Made by a program: the position numbers and the translations under genes. The notes under the pieces are model-generated. The model saw nothing but the letters and a program-made list of their open reading frames with translations, did not search any database and was not told the origin of the DNA. Shown here in pieces: positions 23,097 to 33,784 of a stretch of 64,000 nt of DNA. This DNA is from Rathayibacter sp. SD072. Its GTDB lineage: Bacteria > Actinomycetota > Actinomycetes > Actinomycetales > Microbacteriaceae. Numbering within the stretch: the first letter of the stretch is position 1; each line of letters opens with the position of its first letter. The DNA lies in contig NZ_JADILJ010000017.1 in NCBI RefSeq assembly GCF_017355185.1, positions 1 to 64,000 of the forward strand, given 5' to 3'.

Positions 23097-25286
23097 TCAG
23101 CCGCAGGAGACGAGGCGCGCCACGGACTCCGAGAGCGTGCCGGGCCCGCCGAGCAGGACGATCCTCTTGGTTGCGAAACGGTTCACGTAGTCGAGCACGG
23201 GCTGCGGCACGCAGTCCTTCCGCACCGCGAACAGAGGGCTCGAAGTGTATCCGGCGGCAGTGGCCCCCGAGAGGGCGTCCGGGTAGTTCTCGCCGGTCGC
23301 GAAGTAGACCGTGCTCGCACCCCGGGGGAACCCGGCGCTGTTGAGCTTCTCGGAGGTCTCGTAGCGGCTCGAGCCGCCGATCCGCGTCGACGCAACGGGG
23401 AGCGAGTTCTTGATGCCCTCGCTGACGGACTGCGCGCTTCCCGCGATCGTCAGCGTCTTCACACCGAGCCTCGTGAGCAGGCTCTTCGTCGTCTCATCGG
23501 CGGTCGGCTGCCCGCCGCGGACCAGGATCACGGGGGCGTCGACGGAGCCCGCCACCGCACCGGCGCTGAGCGCGTCGGGGAACTTCTCGCCGGTCGCCAT
23601 CCACGCCTGCGAGGAGCCCTGCGGGAAGGCGTACTCGATGATCTTCTTCGACGTGTCGTAGCGGTCGCTGCCGCCGATGCGCTGGATCGAGCCGGCGTAG
23701 CGCGCGAGGTCGTTCTTGAGCGCCTCGCTCACGCTCAGGGCCGAGCCGACGACGACGATCTTCGCGGGCTTGAGGCGCGACAACTCGTCGCGGACCGGCT
23801 GCGTCATCGAATCGCGGTCGACAAGGAGGAGGGGTCCGCCCTGCTTCGCGGCGGCCGGTCCTGCGCTCAGTGCGTCGGCGAAGCCGGTGCCCGTCGCGAC
23901 GTACACCACGGGGACACCTGCCTTGAAGGTCGACTGCGAGACCTTCACCGCGGTCTCCTGACGGTCCGTGCCCGCGAGGCGGTCGACCGCGATCGCGCCC
24001 TGGCTGCTCACCGTGGAGCAGCCGAGGTCCTTCGAGCCGGGGCCGCGGGAGTCGCCCGTGCCCACCCAGCGGTTCCACTCGACCGAGGCCGCGCTGACGC
24101 AGACCGTGTAGGTGCCGACGGCCGACGCCGGTGCGCTGACGGTGAAGCCGTGGTTCGGACCGGCGGCGGGGTACTCGCCCGGGATGTCGCTGCGGGCACC
24201 GTTCGCCGTCGCCGTGCGGACCGTCTTCGACCCGTCGGGGGCGGTGATGGTGACGGTCGTCGTGAGGGCGGCGCGCTGGGTCGTCGGGTCGACGGTCCAG
24301 CCGGCGGCCGTGAGCGTGCCGCCCGAGATGCGGGGCGTGTCGACGCGACCGGCGGGCGCGACTCCGGCGTTCGCGAGGGAGCCGTTCCAGTCGCTGAAGA
24401 TGTACCAGAAGTTGATGTTGCCGTAGGTGGCGCAGGCCTGGTTGCCGGTGTTCGTCAGCGCGTAGTCGTTGGGCTGGTACGGCGTGTAGTAGTAGAGGTT
24501 CGCCGTCGCCTGGTTGCGGATGGCGACCTGCGTCGAGCCGCACGAGCGGTCGGGGTTGAACAGGATGCTCGGCGGGGTCCCCGCCGCGTAGGCGGTGAAG
24601 TTCTGGTCGGATCCGGGCGGGTTCGCGTACTTCTTGAACTGGCGCGCCGCTCCGTAGACCTGGGTGAAGAACCCGGCGGAGCCGTTGTTGCACCCGGTCT
24701 CGTCCGGGCAGTTGAAGCCGGTGGCGCGGTTGTAGAGGCGCTCCGTGGGGCTCGTGGTCGAGACGAGGCTCGTCTCCTTCTGCACGAGCACCGTGAGGAC
24801 CAGCGGATTGATGCCGCAGGCCTCGCCGACGCGGACGAAGATCGTCGCCGCCGACTCGCGAGCGCTGCCGCGGTACTCCTTGCACATCGGGTCGGCGGCC
24901 TTCGTCGGCGTCGCCTGGCTGAACGCCTTCAGGCACGGGACCCCGTTGGGCGTGCCGGAGCAGTTGCGCCCCTTGTCGTCCAGCGTCGCCTGGATCTGAG
25001 CGACGGTCTTCGCGTCGCTGTCGAAGAAGTTCGCGTCGCTGAAGATGAAGCCCGCGCGGAAGCTCTTCGTGCTCTCGGCCGCGTACTGCACCTTCACGTC
25101 GCCCGGCTCCTCGTCGGCGACCGACACGGAGGCGTCGGAGGTTCCGGGATCGACGAGCACCGAGGCGGGAGGCAGGACGTCCTCCGCCGCGGAGGCCGCG
25201 GTGACCGGGACGAGAGCGGTGCCGAGCCCGACGGCGACGGCGAGGACGGCGGTGAGCAGGCGCGATGGACGGCGGTGATTCCCCAT
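23097..25286 (-). CDS. Cell wall-binding repeat 2 secreted protein
   Basis: A 729-residue exported protein. A signal peptide (MGNHRRPSRLLTAVLAVAV...AASAA) is followed by a domain paralogous to the neighbouring gene (about 60-310: VLVQKETSLVS, ATGFNCPD, GFFTQVYGAARQFKKYANP, YYYTPYQPN), a beta-sandwich-like linker (about 315-425), and three cell wall-binding repeats of the CWB2 type (beginning DRLAGTDRQETA, QRIGGSDRYDTS and TRIGGSSRYETS). CWB2 modules anchor proteins non-covalently to the wall. Role in wall remodelling is inferred. Confidence 0.85.
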   Translation of the reverse strand: MGNHRRPSRLLTAVLAVAVGLGTALVPVTAASAAEDVLPPASVLVDPGTSDASVSVADEEPGDVKVQYAAESTKSFRAGFIFSDANFFDSDAKTVAQIQATLDDKGRNCSGTPNGVPCLKAFSQATPTKAADPMCKEYRGSARESAATIFVRVGEACGINPLVLTVLVQKETSLVSTTSPTERLYNRATGFNCPDETGCNNGSAGFFTQVYGAARQFKKYANPPGSDQNFTAYAAGTPPSILFNPDRSCGSTQVAIRNQATANLYYYTPYQPNDYALTNTGNQACATYGNINFWYIFSDWNGSLANAGVAPAGRVDTPRISGGTLTAAGWTVDPTTQRAALTTTVTITAPDGSKTVRTATANGARSDIPGEYPAAGPNHGFTVSAPASAVGTYTVCVSAASVEWNRWVGTGDSRGPGSKDLGCSTVSSQGAIAVDRLAGTDRQETAVKVSQSTFKAGVPVVYVATGTGFADALSAGPAAAKQGGPLLLVDRDSMTQPVRDELSRLKPAKIVVVGSALSVSEALKNDLARYAGSIQRIGGSDRYDTSKKIIEYAFPQGSSQAWMATGEKFPDALSAGAVAGSVDAPVILVRGGQPTADETTKSLLTRLGVKTLTIAGSAQSVSEGIKNSLPVASTRIGGSSRYETSEKLNSAGFPRGASTVYFATGENYPDALSGATAAGYTSSPLFAVRKDCVPQPVLDYVNRFATKRIVLLGGPGTLSESVARLVSCG

Positions 25287-25391
25287 GATGGGGAAGCCTA
25301 TTGGCACCGGGAGGCCCCCTTTGGCCCTCGTCCGGGCGCCGCGCCGCTGACGTCCCGCTCGGATGTCGGACGTCCGTGGTGTCATCGCCGC

Positions 25392-26636
25392 ATGGACACC
25401 TCCTTCCTCGTCGGGCTCGTCATCGGCGCCCTGCTGGCCGGTCTCGCCGTCGCCCTGTGGGCCCGCTCCCGCACGCCCGATCGGGCGATCGCCCTCGAGC
25501 TCGCCACCGCGAGTGCTCGGGCCGACGGCCTGGAGGATCGCCACGAGGCCGTGGTGGAGCAGTACCGCGAGCAGCTGGGCGGCGCCCGCGACCAGGTGCG
25601 CGAGCTCCAGGAGCAGCTGCGCGCGGTCGCCGAGCGCGAGCGCCACGACGCCCGCATCCTGCAGACCCTCTCCCCCGTCGCCGAGAGCCTGCGCGGCATG
25701 CAGGAGGCGGTCCGCCGGCTCGAGAGCGAGCGGGCCGAGCAGTTCGGAGCGATCACCGAGCAGCTCGAGGGCCAGCGGGCGGCGGGCGAGCGGCTGCGCT
25801 CCACGACCGAGACCCTCGCGTCGGCCCTGCGCTCGAACTCCAGCCGGGGCGCCTGGGGCGAGACGCAGCTCCGCAACGTCGTCGAAGCGGCCGGCCTCGT
25901 GCAGCGGGTCGACTTCGACGTGCAGTTCGGCCTCGAGGGCGAGGCGGGCCGCGGCCGGGCCGACATGGTGGTGAGGCTCCCCGGGGGCAAGGCGATCGCC
26001 GTCGATGCGAAGGTCCCGTTCGACGCCTACCTCGAGGCGAGCGCGATCCCGGCGGGGGCCGGCACCGAGGAGGAGGCGCGCCGGGCCGCCCTCCTCCGGG
26101 CGCACGTGCGTGCGCTCCGGGGCCACGTCGACGCCCTCTCCGCGCGGTCCTACTGGTCGGGCCTGCCCGCCAGTCCCGAGTTCGTCATCGCCTTCGTGCC
26201 GAGCGAGCCCCTGCTCGCGAGCGCGCTCGACGCCGATCCGACCCTGCTCGAGTACGCGTTCCGCAAGCGGGTCGCCCTCGCCTCCCCCGTCACGCTCTGG
26301 TCGGTGCTCAAGACCGTCGCGTACACGTGGCAGCAGGACGTCCTGACGGACGACGCGAAGCGTCTGCTCGATCTCGGCAAGACGCTGTACTCGCGGCTGA
26401 GCACGCTCGCCGATCACGCGGAGGGACTGCGCCGCTCGATCGAGAAGACGGTCGACTCCTACAACGCCTTCGCCGGCTCCCTCGAGTCGCGCGTGCTCGT
26501 CACAGCCCGGCAGTTCGACTCCCTCGACGAGACGCGCGTGATCGCTCCCGCCCAAGGCGTGAGCTCCTCGCCCAGGCGCCTCACGGCCGTCGAGCTCGTC
26601 GAGTCGGAGAGAATCTCCGACGAGCGCACCGCCTGA
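25392..26636 (+). CDS. rmuC: DNA recombination protein RmuC
   Basis: A 414-residue protein: one N-terminal membrane helix (about 4-24), a long coiled coil (25-135), then the RmuC nuclease-like domain with RGAWGETQLRNVVE, ADMVVRLPGGKAIAVDAKVPFDAY (the acidic/VDAKxP motif) and FVIAFVPSEPLL. RmuC limits DNA inversions in E. coli. It is convergent with glpX across a strong hairpin. Confidence 0.93.
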   Translation: MDTSFLVGLVIGALLAGLAVALWARSRTPDRAIALELATASARADGLEDRHEAVVEQYREQLGGARDQVRELQEQLRAVAERERHDARILQTLSPVAESLRGMQEAVRRLESERAEQFGAITEQLEGQRAAGERLRSTTETLASALRSNSSRGAWGETQLRNVVEAAGLVQRVDFDVQFGLEGEAGRGRADMVVRLPGGKAIAVDAKVPFDAYLEASAIPAGAGTEEEARRAALLRAHVRALRGHVDALSARSYWSGLPASPEFVIAFVPSEPLLASALDADPTLLEYAFRKRVALASPVTLWSVLKTVAYTWQQDVLTDDAKRLLDLGKTLYSRLSTLADHAEGLRRSIEKTVDSYNAFAGSLESRVLVTARQFDSLDETRVIAPAQGVSSSPRRLTAVELVESERISDERTA

Positions 26637-26654
26637 GGCTCGCACCGCGGACGA

Positions 26655-26690
26655 CGGAGGGGCCCGGCGCCGCAGCGCCGAGCCCCTCCG
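26655..26690. terminator. Bidirectional terminator hairpin, rmuC/glpX
   Basis: CGGAGGGGC-C-CGGCGC (26,655-26,670) pairs with GCGCCG-A-GCCCCTCCG (26,675-26,690), a 16-position stem with one mismatch and a 4-nt loop, between two convergent genes. No long T-run on either side. Confidence 0.65.
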
Positions 26691-26709
26691 CACGGATCTC
26701 CCGGGAGTC

Positions 26710-27696
26710 CTAGATCCACTTCTCCGCGAGGTGCTGCGCGGTGACGCGGCGGATGGTGCCCGAGCGCGAGCGCAGGACGATCGACTCCGTCGTGATGACG
26801 TGGCCCTCCTTGCGCACGCCCTTCACGAGCCCGCCGTTCGTCACGCCCGTCGCCACGAAGTAGGTGTTGTCGCTGCGGACGAGGTCGTTGGCGTGGAGGA
26901 CGCGGTCGAGGTCGTGTCCGGCGTCGAGTGCGCGCTGGCGCTCGTCGTCGTCCTTCGGCCGAAGGATGCCCTGGATCACGCCGCCGAGAGCACGGATGGC
27001 GCAGGCGGTGATGATGCCCTCCGGCGTCCCTCCGATGCCGACGCACATGTCCAGTCGCGAGTCGTGCCGGGCCGCATTGATGCCGCCCGCGACGTCGCCG
27101 TCGAGCAACAGCCGCGTCCCCGCGCCCGCGGCGCGGATGTCCTCGATCAGCTTGGCGTGGCGCGGACGATCGAGCACCGCGATGCGCATCTCGTCGACCG
27201 GCTTCCGCTTGGCGCGAGCCAGCGCCCGGATGTTCTCGCCGATCGGGCGCTCGATGTCGATGATCCCGACGCCCTCGGGCCCGGTGACGATCTTCTCCAT
27301 GTAGAAGACGGCCGACGGATCGAACATGGCGCCGCGATCGGCGACGGCGATCATCGAGAGCGCGTTCTGACGGCCGGCCGCGGTGAGCGACGTGCCGTCG
27401 ATCGGGTCGACGGCGATGTCGGCCGCCGGTCCCGAGCCGTTGCCCACGTGCTCGCCGTTGTAGAGCATGGGCGCGTTGTCCTTCTCGCCCTCGCCGATCA
27501 CGACGACCCCGTCGAAGTTGACGGTTCCGAGGAAGGTGCGCATGGCGTCGACGGCGGCGCCGTCGGCGGCGTTCTTGTCGCCCTTGCCGATGAACGGCAC
27601 GGCGCGGATGGCCGCGGCCTCGGTGGCCCGGACGAGCTCCATGCCGAGGTTGCGATCAGGGTGGAGGTAGAGCGAGTCGTTGTCGGTATCGGTCAC
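26710..27696 (-). CDS. glpX: Fructose-1,6-bisphosphatase class II
   Basis: GlpX-type phosphatase for gluconeogenesis, 328 residues. [11 protein letters not shown] (68-78) and [10 protein letters not shown] (97-106) are the metal- and substrate-binding motifs; [13 protein letters not shown] is the later conserved glycine-rich segment. This class is the main FBPase in actinomycetes. The GTG at 27,696 gives the usual N-terminus; a longer frame upstream to 27,768 lacks family sequence. It is divergent from the aldolase gene, the enzyme that makes its substrate. Confidence 0.94.
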   Translation of the reverse strand: MTDTDNDSLYLHPDRNLGMELVRATEAAAIRAVPFIGKGDKNAADGAAVDAMRTFLGTVNFDGVVVIGEGEKDNAPMLYNGEHVGNGSGPAADIAVDPIDGTSLTAAGRQNALSMIAVADRGAMFDPSAVFYMEKIVTGPEGVGIIDIERPIGENIRALARAKRKPVDEMRIAVLDRPRHAKLIEDIRAAGAGTRLLLDGDVAGGINAARHDSRLDMCVGIGGTPEGIITACAIRALGGVIQGILRPKDDDERQRALDAGHDLDRVLHANDLVRSDNTYFVATGVTNGGLVKGVRKEGHVITTESIVLRSRSGTIRRVTAQHLAEKWI

Positions 27697-27894
27697 AGCG
27701 CGGAGTCCTTCGCGTTCGATGTTCGTGCAGACGGCGTCGTCGCAGGACCCGCGAGAGCGGGTCCCCATCCCGCTCGAAGCCTAGCGGAGGCACCGCTCGT
27801 CGCCCCGGGGGAAGGCCCGCACCCGCCTCGCTAGACTCGACCGCGACGCGGGCCTCGCCCGACCCCCTCCCGTTCATCCGTCAAAGGAGATGCC

Positions 27895-28920
<1,026 letters not shown>

Positions 28921-28931
28921 GGCTCCGCTCC

Positions 28932-29495
28932 GTGACGAACGCACACGACCAGCCGGGCGGCTCCGAGCGCCCGAAGCCGCAGTACGGCGAGTACGCGCCT
29001 CCCGGCTGGTCGTGGAACCCTCCGGCCGACACGGTGGTCCCGGATCCCCGCGGCTCCGAGACCGAGCCCCGCCCCGCGGCGGCTCCGTCCAAGCCCACGG
29101 CCGCGCACCCGGTCGACCGGCTGCTCACGATCGTCCTGCTGGCGCTCGGCGTCTTCTTCGCCGTGCCGACGCTGCTCGATCCGTCGAGCTTCGCCACGAC
29201 GCTCGAGGACCTCTACACGAGTCAAGGCATCGGCACGTACGCGTCCCCGGACCTGGCGCGCACGCTCGGAGTGGCGATCGCGCTCGCGCAGTCGCTCGTC
29301 GTGGCCTTCGCCGTCTGGATCTCGATCCGCCGTCTCCGAGCGGGCAAGCGCGCCGTGCTCGTCCCGATCCTCGGGATCGTGGCCACGGTCGTCCTCTCGA
29401 TGATCGTCGCCGCCATCGCGATCCTGGGCGACCCGACGTTCGCCGACTACGTCTCGCGCATGTCGAGCCAGGGCGCCGCCGGGCTCGACGACTGA
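28932..29495 (+). CDS. Small Microbacteriaceae membrane protein (DUF6264-like)
   Basis: A 187-residue protein. A hydrophilic N-terminus with PKPQYGEYAPPGW is followed by three hydrophobic helices (about 62-82, 108-128, 138-160). The PQYGEYA signature and layout recall the DUF6264 family of actinobacterial membrane proteins; the assignment is from memory of the pattern and not certain. GTG start 11 nt after the aldolase stop, so it is probably in the same operon. Confidence 0.72.
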   Translation: MTNAHDQPGGSERPKPQYGEYAPPGWSWNPPADTVVPDPRGSETEPRPAAAPSKPTAAHPVDRLLTIVLLALGVFFAVPTLLDPSSFATTLEDLYTSQGIGTYASPDLARTLGVAIALAQSLVVAFAVWISIRRLRAGKRAVLVPILGIVATVVLSMIVAAIAILGDPTFADYVSRMSSQGAAGLDD

Positions 29496-29515
29496 GTCGC
29501 GCACCGCGCACGGAA

Positions 29516-29547
29516 GAGGCCGCCCTCCCCTCGGGGAAGGCGGCCTC
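29516..29547. terminator. Bidirectional terminator hairpin
   Basis: GAGGCCGCC (29,516-29,524) pairs with GGCGGCCTC (29,539-29,547), extended inside by CTCCCC/GGGGA pairing, between the convergent membrane-protein gene and ispH. TCTCGTG follows. Confidence 0.65.
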
Positions 29548-29565
29548 TCGTGCGTGAGGGAGCGG

Positions 29566-30639
29566 TCAGCCGCGGACCGGCGCCGTGGTGCGGCCGCCGA
29601 TCGCACGGGCGTCGCGCTTGCCTGCGACGTCCTTCCGGAGCTCCTTGGGCAGCGAGAACATGAGGTCCTCCTCCGCCGTCTTGACCTCCTCGACGTCGCC
29701 GTAGCCCGCGGCCGCGAGGTCGTCGAGGACCTCGCGCACGAGGACCTCGGGCACGGAGGCGCCACTGGTGACGCCGACGGTGCGGATGCCCTCGAGCCAC
29801 TCCTGCTTGATCTCGCTCGCGTAGTCGACGCGGTACGCGGCTTTGGCGCCGTACTCGAGGGCGACCTCGACGAGGCGCACGGAATTGGAGGAGTTGGCGG
29901 ATCCGACGACGATCACGAGCTCGGCGTCGGCGGCGACCTTCTTGATCGCGACCTGGCGGTTCTGCGTGGCGTAGCAGATGTCGTCGCTCGGCGGGTCCTG
30001 CAGGTTCGGGAAGCGCTCGCGGAGGCGGCGGACCGTCTCCATCGTCTCGTCGACCGAGAGCGTGGTCTGCGAGAGCCAGACGACCTTGTCCGGGTCCTTC
30101 ACGACGATGGTGTCGACCTCGTCGGGGCTGCCGACCAGGGTCACGTGATCGGGGGCCTCTCCGGCGGTGCCCTCGACCTCCTCGTGGCCCTCGTGGCCGA
30201 TCAGGAGGATCTCGAAGTCGTCGCGGGCGAAGCGGACGGCCTCGCGGTGCACCTTGGTGACGAGCGGGCAGGTGGCGTCGATCGCCTGCAGACCGCGGTC
30301 GGCCGCTCCCTGCACGACGGCGGGCGACACCCCGTGCGCGCTGAAGACGATGTGGGAGCCCTCGGGGACCTCGTCGACCTCGTCGACGAAGATCGCCCCC
30401 TGGCTCTCGAGCGTCGAGACGACGTGCACGTTGTGCACGATCTGCTTGCGCACGTAGACCGGGGCGCCGTAGTGCTCGATGGCCTTCTCGACGGCGACGA
30501 CCGCGCGGTCGACTCCGGCGCAGTAGCCGCGCGGAGCGGCGAGGAGCACGCGCTTCGCGCCGTCGACGGGGACGTCGCGGAGGCGCCCGGTGGCGCGGGG
30601 CATGCGCGGCATGGGCAGGCTGATCGAGACTTGACTCAC
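29566..30639 (-). CDS. ispH: 4-hydroxy-3-methylbut-2-enyl diphosphate reductase
   Basis: IspH/LytB, the last enzyme of the MEP isoprenoid pathway (HMBPP to IPP/DMAPP), 357 residues. The three [4Fe-4S] ligands are Cys40 (RGYCAGV), Cys124 (ATCPLV) and Cys222 ([10 protein letters not shown]); QIVHNVHV and FSAHGVSP carry the substrate histidines. A TAGAAT box (minus strand, 30,646-30,651) six nt before the GTG supports this start and leaderless transcription. Divergent from xseA. Confidence 0.96.
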   Translation of the reverse strand: MSQVSISLPMPRMPRATGRLRDVPVDGAKRVLLAAPRGYCAGVDRAVVAVEKAIEHYGAPVYVRKQIVHNVHVVSTLESQGAIFVDEVDEVPEGSHIVFSAHGVSPAVVQGAADRGLQAIDATCPLVTKVHREAVRFARDDFEILLIGHEGHEEVEGTAGEAPDHVTLVGSPDEVDTIVVKDPDKVVWLSQTTLSVDETMETVRRLRERFPNLQDPPSDDICYATQNRQVAIKKVAADAELVIVVGSANSSNSVRLVEVALEYGAKAAYRVDYASEIKQEWLEGIRTVGVTSGASVPEVLVREVLDDLAAAGYGDVEEVKTAEEDLMFSLPKELRKDVAGKRDARAIGGRTTAPVRG

Positions 30640-30756
30640 CCCCTGATTCTATGCGCTCGCAGCTGAGCAGGGGCCGATGCGCTGTCGGAGGCATCCCGTA
30701 CGGTGGTCGACGCGGGATCGCCCCCGCTCTCCACCGCCCGCCGAGCGAAGGCACCG

Positions 30757-31989
30757 ATGACAGACGCCCCTCCCACCGCAGAGAACCCCTGGCCGGTCGG
30801 CCTGCTCGCGAGCAAGCTCAAGGGCTGGATCGAGCGCCTGGGCACGGCGTGGGTCGAGGGCGAGATCACCCAGTGGGGCGTCTCGGGCGGAAACGTCTAC
30901 GGCAAGCTGAAGGACGTCTCGGGCGACGCCACGGTCGGCTTCACGATCTGGTCCTCCGTCCGCTCGCGCATCCCGGCCGATCTCGCGCAGGGTGCGCGCG
31001 TGATCGCGCTCGTCAAGCCGAACTACTGGCTCAAGGGCGGCACGCTCACCATGCAGGTGTTCGAGATGCGCCACGTCGGCCTCGGCGACCTGCTCGAGAA
31101 GCTCGAGCGCCTGCGCCGGCAGCTCGCCTCCGAGGGGCTGTTCGAGCCGGGGCGCAAGAAGCGGCTCCCCTTCCTCCCCCACGGCGTGGGCCTCATCACG
31201 GGCAAGGACTCGGACGCCGAGAAGGACGTGCTGCGGAACGCCCAGCTGCGCTGGCCCGCCGTCCGCTTCCGCGTCGTGCACGCGGCGGTGCAGGGCGAGC
31301 GCACCGTGGCCGAGGTCACCGCCGCCCTGCGCGTGCTCGACGCCGACGAGGGGATCGACGTCATCGTGATCGCCCGCGGCGGCGGTGATTTCCAGAACCT
31401 CCTCGGCTTCAGCGACGAGTCGCTCGTGCGGGCCGTCGCCGCCTGCGCGACCCCCGTCGTCAGCGCGATCGGGCACGAGGCGGACCGTCCGCTGCTGGAC
31501 GACGTCGCCGACCTGCGGGCCTCCACGCCGACCGACGCGGCCAAGCGCGTGGTCCCGGACGTCTCCGACGAGCTCCTCCGGGTTCAGCAGGCGCGACTGC
31601 GGATGACCACGCGGGTGAGCGGTCTCGTCTCGCACGAGGTCGACCGGCTCTCGCAGCTGCGCTCCCGGCCCGTCCTCGCGAATCCCCGGGTCCTCGTCGA
31701 CCAGCGCTCCGAGGAGCTCACCCGCTGGGTCGCCCGCGGGGCCGAGCTCGTGGAGCGGCGGATCGAGCGAGCCCACCTCGAGGTCGAGCGCCTGCACGGG
31801 CACCTGCGCGCCCTGTCGCCGCAGCACACGCTCGACCGCGGCTACGCGATCGTGCAGAACGCAGCGGGCCACGTCGTCCGGTCGCCCGGCGACGCCGACG
31901 CGGGCGAGGGGCTCGTCCTGACCCTCGCCGAGGGAGCCGTCGCCGCCCGCTCGGAGGGCCCAGCGGACGATCCCGCCGGTCGCGGCTGA
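30757..31989 (+). CDS. xseA: Exodeoxyribonuclease VII large subunit
   Basis: A 410-residue XseA, which with XseB degrades single-stranded DNA. The N-terminal OB-fold ([22 protein letters not shown]) is followed by the nuclease core ([56 protein letters not shown]) and a coiled coil. GAAGG lies 5 nt before the chosen ATG. xseB follows after 61 nt. Confidence 0.95.
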   Translation: MTDAPPTAENPWPVGLLASKLKGWIERLGTAWVEGEITQWGVSGGNVYGKLKDVSGDATVGFTIWSSVRSRIPADLAQGARVIALVKPNYWLKGGTLTMQVFEMRHVGLGDLLEKLERLRRQLASEGLFEPGRKKRLPFLPHGVGLITGKDSDAEKDVLRNAQLRWPAVRFRVVHAAVQGERTVAEVTAALRVLDADEGIDVIVIARGGGDFQNLLGFSDESLVRAVAACATPVVSAIGHEADRPLLDDVADLRASTPTDAAKRVVPDVSDELLRVQQARLRMTTRVSGLVSHEVDRLSQLRSRPVLANPRVLVDQRSEELTRWVARGAELVERRIERAHLEVERLHGHLRALSPQHTLDRGYAIVQNAAGHVVRSPGDADAGEGLVLTLAEGAVAARSEGPADDPAGRG

Positions 31990-32050
31990 CCCCTCGCCGA
32001 CCTCCTGCACCGCGACTCCCCCGCATGCCCCGATCGATAGGATCAACACC

Positions 32051-32299
32051 ATGGCCGACGCCCGCACCGACTCCCCCGCTCCTGAGGGACTCGACTCCGA
32101 CGTCTCCGAGTTCAGCTACGAGCAGGCCCGCGACGAGCTCGTGCGCGTGGTGTCCGAGCTCGAGCAGGGCAGCTCCACCCTCGAGCGCTCCCTGGCGCTC
32201 TGGGAGCGCGGCGAGGCTCTCGCGGCGCGGTGCGAGGAGTGGCTGATCGGCGCACGCGCCCGCCTCGAGGCCGCCCGCTCCGGATCGAGCGCCGGATGA
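32051..32299 (+). CDS. xseB: Exodeoxyribonuclease VII small subunit
   Basis: An 82-residue helical hairpin protein; [45 protein letters not shown] is diagnostic of XseB (positions about 21-65). TAGGAT at 32,038-32,043 lies 7 nt before the ATG, so besides read-through from xseA it may have its own leaderless transcript. The stop overlaps the next ATG. Confidence 0.95.
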   Translation: MADARTDSPAPEGLDSDVSEFSYEQARDELVRVVSELEQGSSTLERSLALWERGEALAARCEEWLIGARARLEAARSGSSAG

Positions 32300-32943
32300 G
32301 CCGCCGCAAGGAGCCGCGCGTCGTCGCGGAGCTCGGCCGTCCCGAGACGCCCGCCGAGATCGCCGCCCGCAAGGCCGAGAACTCCCGGCTCTACCGCCAG
32401 CGCAAGACGGTGAACAACCTCGTCTTCTCGCTCCTCGCCACCGTCGGCGTCGTCGCGCTGATCGTCCTGATCGTCCCGCGCGGTGACGGCACGGACCGTC
32501 CGGCCATCGACGTCCCGCTCGTCGCCTCGCAGCTCCAGCTCGGCGAGACCGAGACGCTCGCCGTGCCCGACATGCCGGAGGGCTGGTCGGCCAACGCCGC
32601 CGAGCTCCGCACCGACGGCGGCATCGACTACTGGTACGTCGGCCTGCTGACCCCCGCTCCCGACTCCGGCTACATCGGCCTCAGCCAGGGCTTCGACGCC
32701 GACGAGGCGTGGGTCGCCCGTCAGCTCGACCGCGCCGGAGCGACCGGGGTCGAGCAGATCGACGGCCGGGAGTGGACGGTCTACGACCGCCGCGACTCCG
32801 GACAGGACACCGGCAACACCCCGTACGCGCTCGAGACGACCGAGGGCGCCAGCACGTACCTCGTCTACGGCACGGCACCCGTGGAGCGCATCCGCGAGGT
32901 CGTCGACGCCGTCTCGCCCCAGATCGGCCAGGAGGAACAGTGA
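32296..32943 (+). CDS. DUF4245 domain protein
   Basis: A 215-residue membrane-anchored protein: cytoplasmic basic N-terminus, one membrane helix (about 40-60), then an extracytoplasmic domain with [22 protein letters not shown] and GFDADEAWV, typical of DUF4245. Function unknown. It overlaps xseB (ATGA) and the carbonic anhydrase gene (GTGA); this order is common in related actinomycetes. Confidence 0.88.
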   Translation: MSRRKEPRVVAELGRPETPAEIAARKAENSRLYRQRKTVNNLVFSLLATVGVVALIVLIVPRGDGTDRPAIDVPLVASQLQLGETETLAVPDMPEGWSANAAELRTDGGIDYWYVGLLTPAPDSGYIGLSQGFDADEAWVARQLDRAGATGVEQIDGREWTVYDRRDSGQDTGNTPYALETTEGASTYLVYGTAPVERIREVVDAVSPQIGQEEQ

Positions 32944-33737
32944 CGAACCACGACGACAGCCTCGAGAGCGGCGCTCCGCAGACCATCCCGGTGCCGCGCG
33001 AGTCGCGCCCGCCCGCCTGGGTGTGGAAGGAGATGCTGCGCGGCAATCAGCGCTTCGTCGCCGGCGAGCCCCGTCACCCCCGCCAGGACGTCGAGCGCCG
33101 TGCCGAGCTCGCCTCCGAGCAGCGCCCGCTGGCCGCTCTCTTCGGCTGCAGCGACTCCCGCCTCGCGGCGGAGATCATCTTCGACCTCGGTCTCGGCGAC
33201 CTCTTCGTCGTCCGCAACGCCGGCCAGGTCATCGCCGACTCGATCCTCGGCTCCCTCGAGTACGCGGTCGCTGTGCTCGGAGTGAAGCTGATCCTCGTCC
33301 TCGGGCACGACGAGTGCGGAGCGGTGAAGGCCGCGATCGAGTCGCAGGCACCGGGCGCCCAGCGCCTCCCGCCGCACATCGAGCACCTCATCGAGCCGAT
33401 CATCCCCGCGGTGCGCCGCGTCGTCGGGCCGCAGCCCGACGGTCGCGTGCTCGTCGACCCCTCGGCCACCGACACCCTCGTGGTCGGCCGCGAGCACCTG
33501 CGCGACACGGTCGCCGAGATGCTGCAGCGCTCCCCCCTCATCGCCGATGCGGTCGCCACGGGCGCCCTCGCCGTGGTCGGAGCGAACTACCGGCTGTCGG
33601 ACGGCACCGTCGTCTCGGACGTCGTGCTCGGCATCGACCCGCCGCAGCTGAGCCCCTACCTCTCGGAGCAGGAGCGCACGCTCAGCCCCCTCCAGTCCGC
33701 CGCGTCCTCCGACGCGGCGGTGCCCGGCGCCGAATGA
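32940..33737 (+). CDS. Beta-carbonic anhydrase
   Basis: A 265-residue enzyme interconverting CO2 and bicarbonate. Zinc ligands are Cys70 (FGCSDSR, with Asp72/Arg74), His123 and Cys126 (GHDECGAV). The GTG start overlaps the DUF4245 stop, with GGAGGA upstream. The C-terminus past residue 240 is low-complexity. Confidence 0.94.
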   Translation: MTNHDDSLESGAPQTIPVPRESRPPAWVWKEMLRGNQRFVAGEPRHPRQDVERRAELASEQRPLAALFGCSDSRLAAEIIFDLGLGDLFVVRNAGQVIADSILGSLEYAVAVLGVKLILVLGHDECGAVKAAIESQAPGAQRLPPHIEHLIEPIIPAVRRVVGPQPDGRVLVDPSATDTLVVGREHLRDTVAEMLQRSPLIADAVATGALAVVGANYRLSDGTVVSDVVLGIDPPQLSPYLSEQERTLSPLQSAASSDAAVPGAE

Positions 33738-33784
33738 CCGGCTCCGGCGAACCGCACCGACGATCAGACAAGGACGAACACAGC

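Noticed and set aside
24150-25391. Upstream extension of rmuC
   Set aside because: It is the reverse complement of the CWB2 protein gene; the RmuC membrane helix starts at the ATG at 25,392.
23097-26693. Very long minus-strand frame (1,198 codons) including the wall-binding protein
   Set aside because: The first 470 or so codons are the antisense of rmuC and have no family sequence; the signal peptide start at 25,286 is the real N-terminus.
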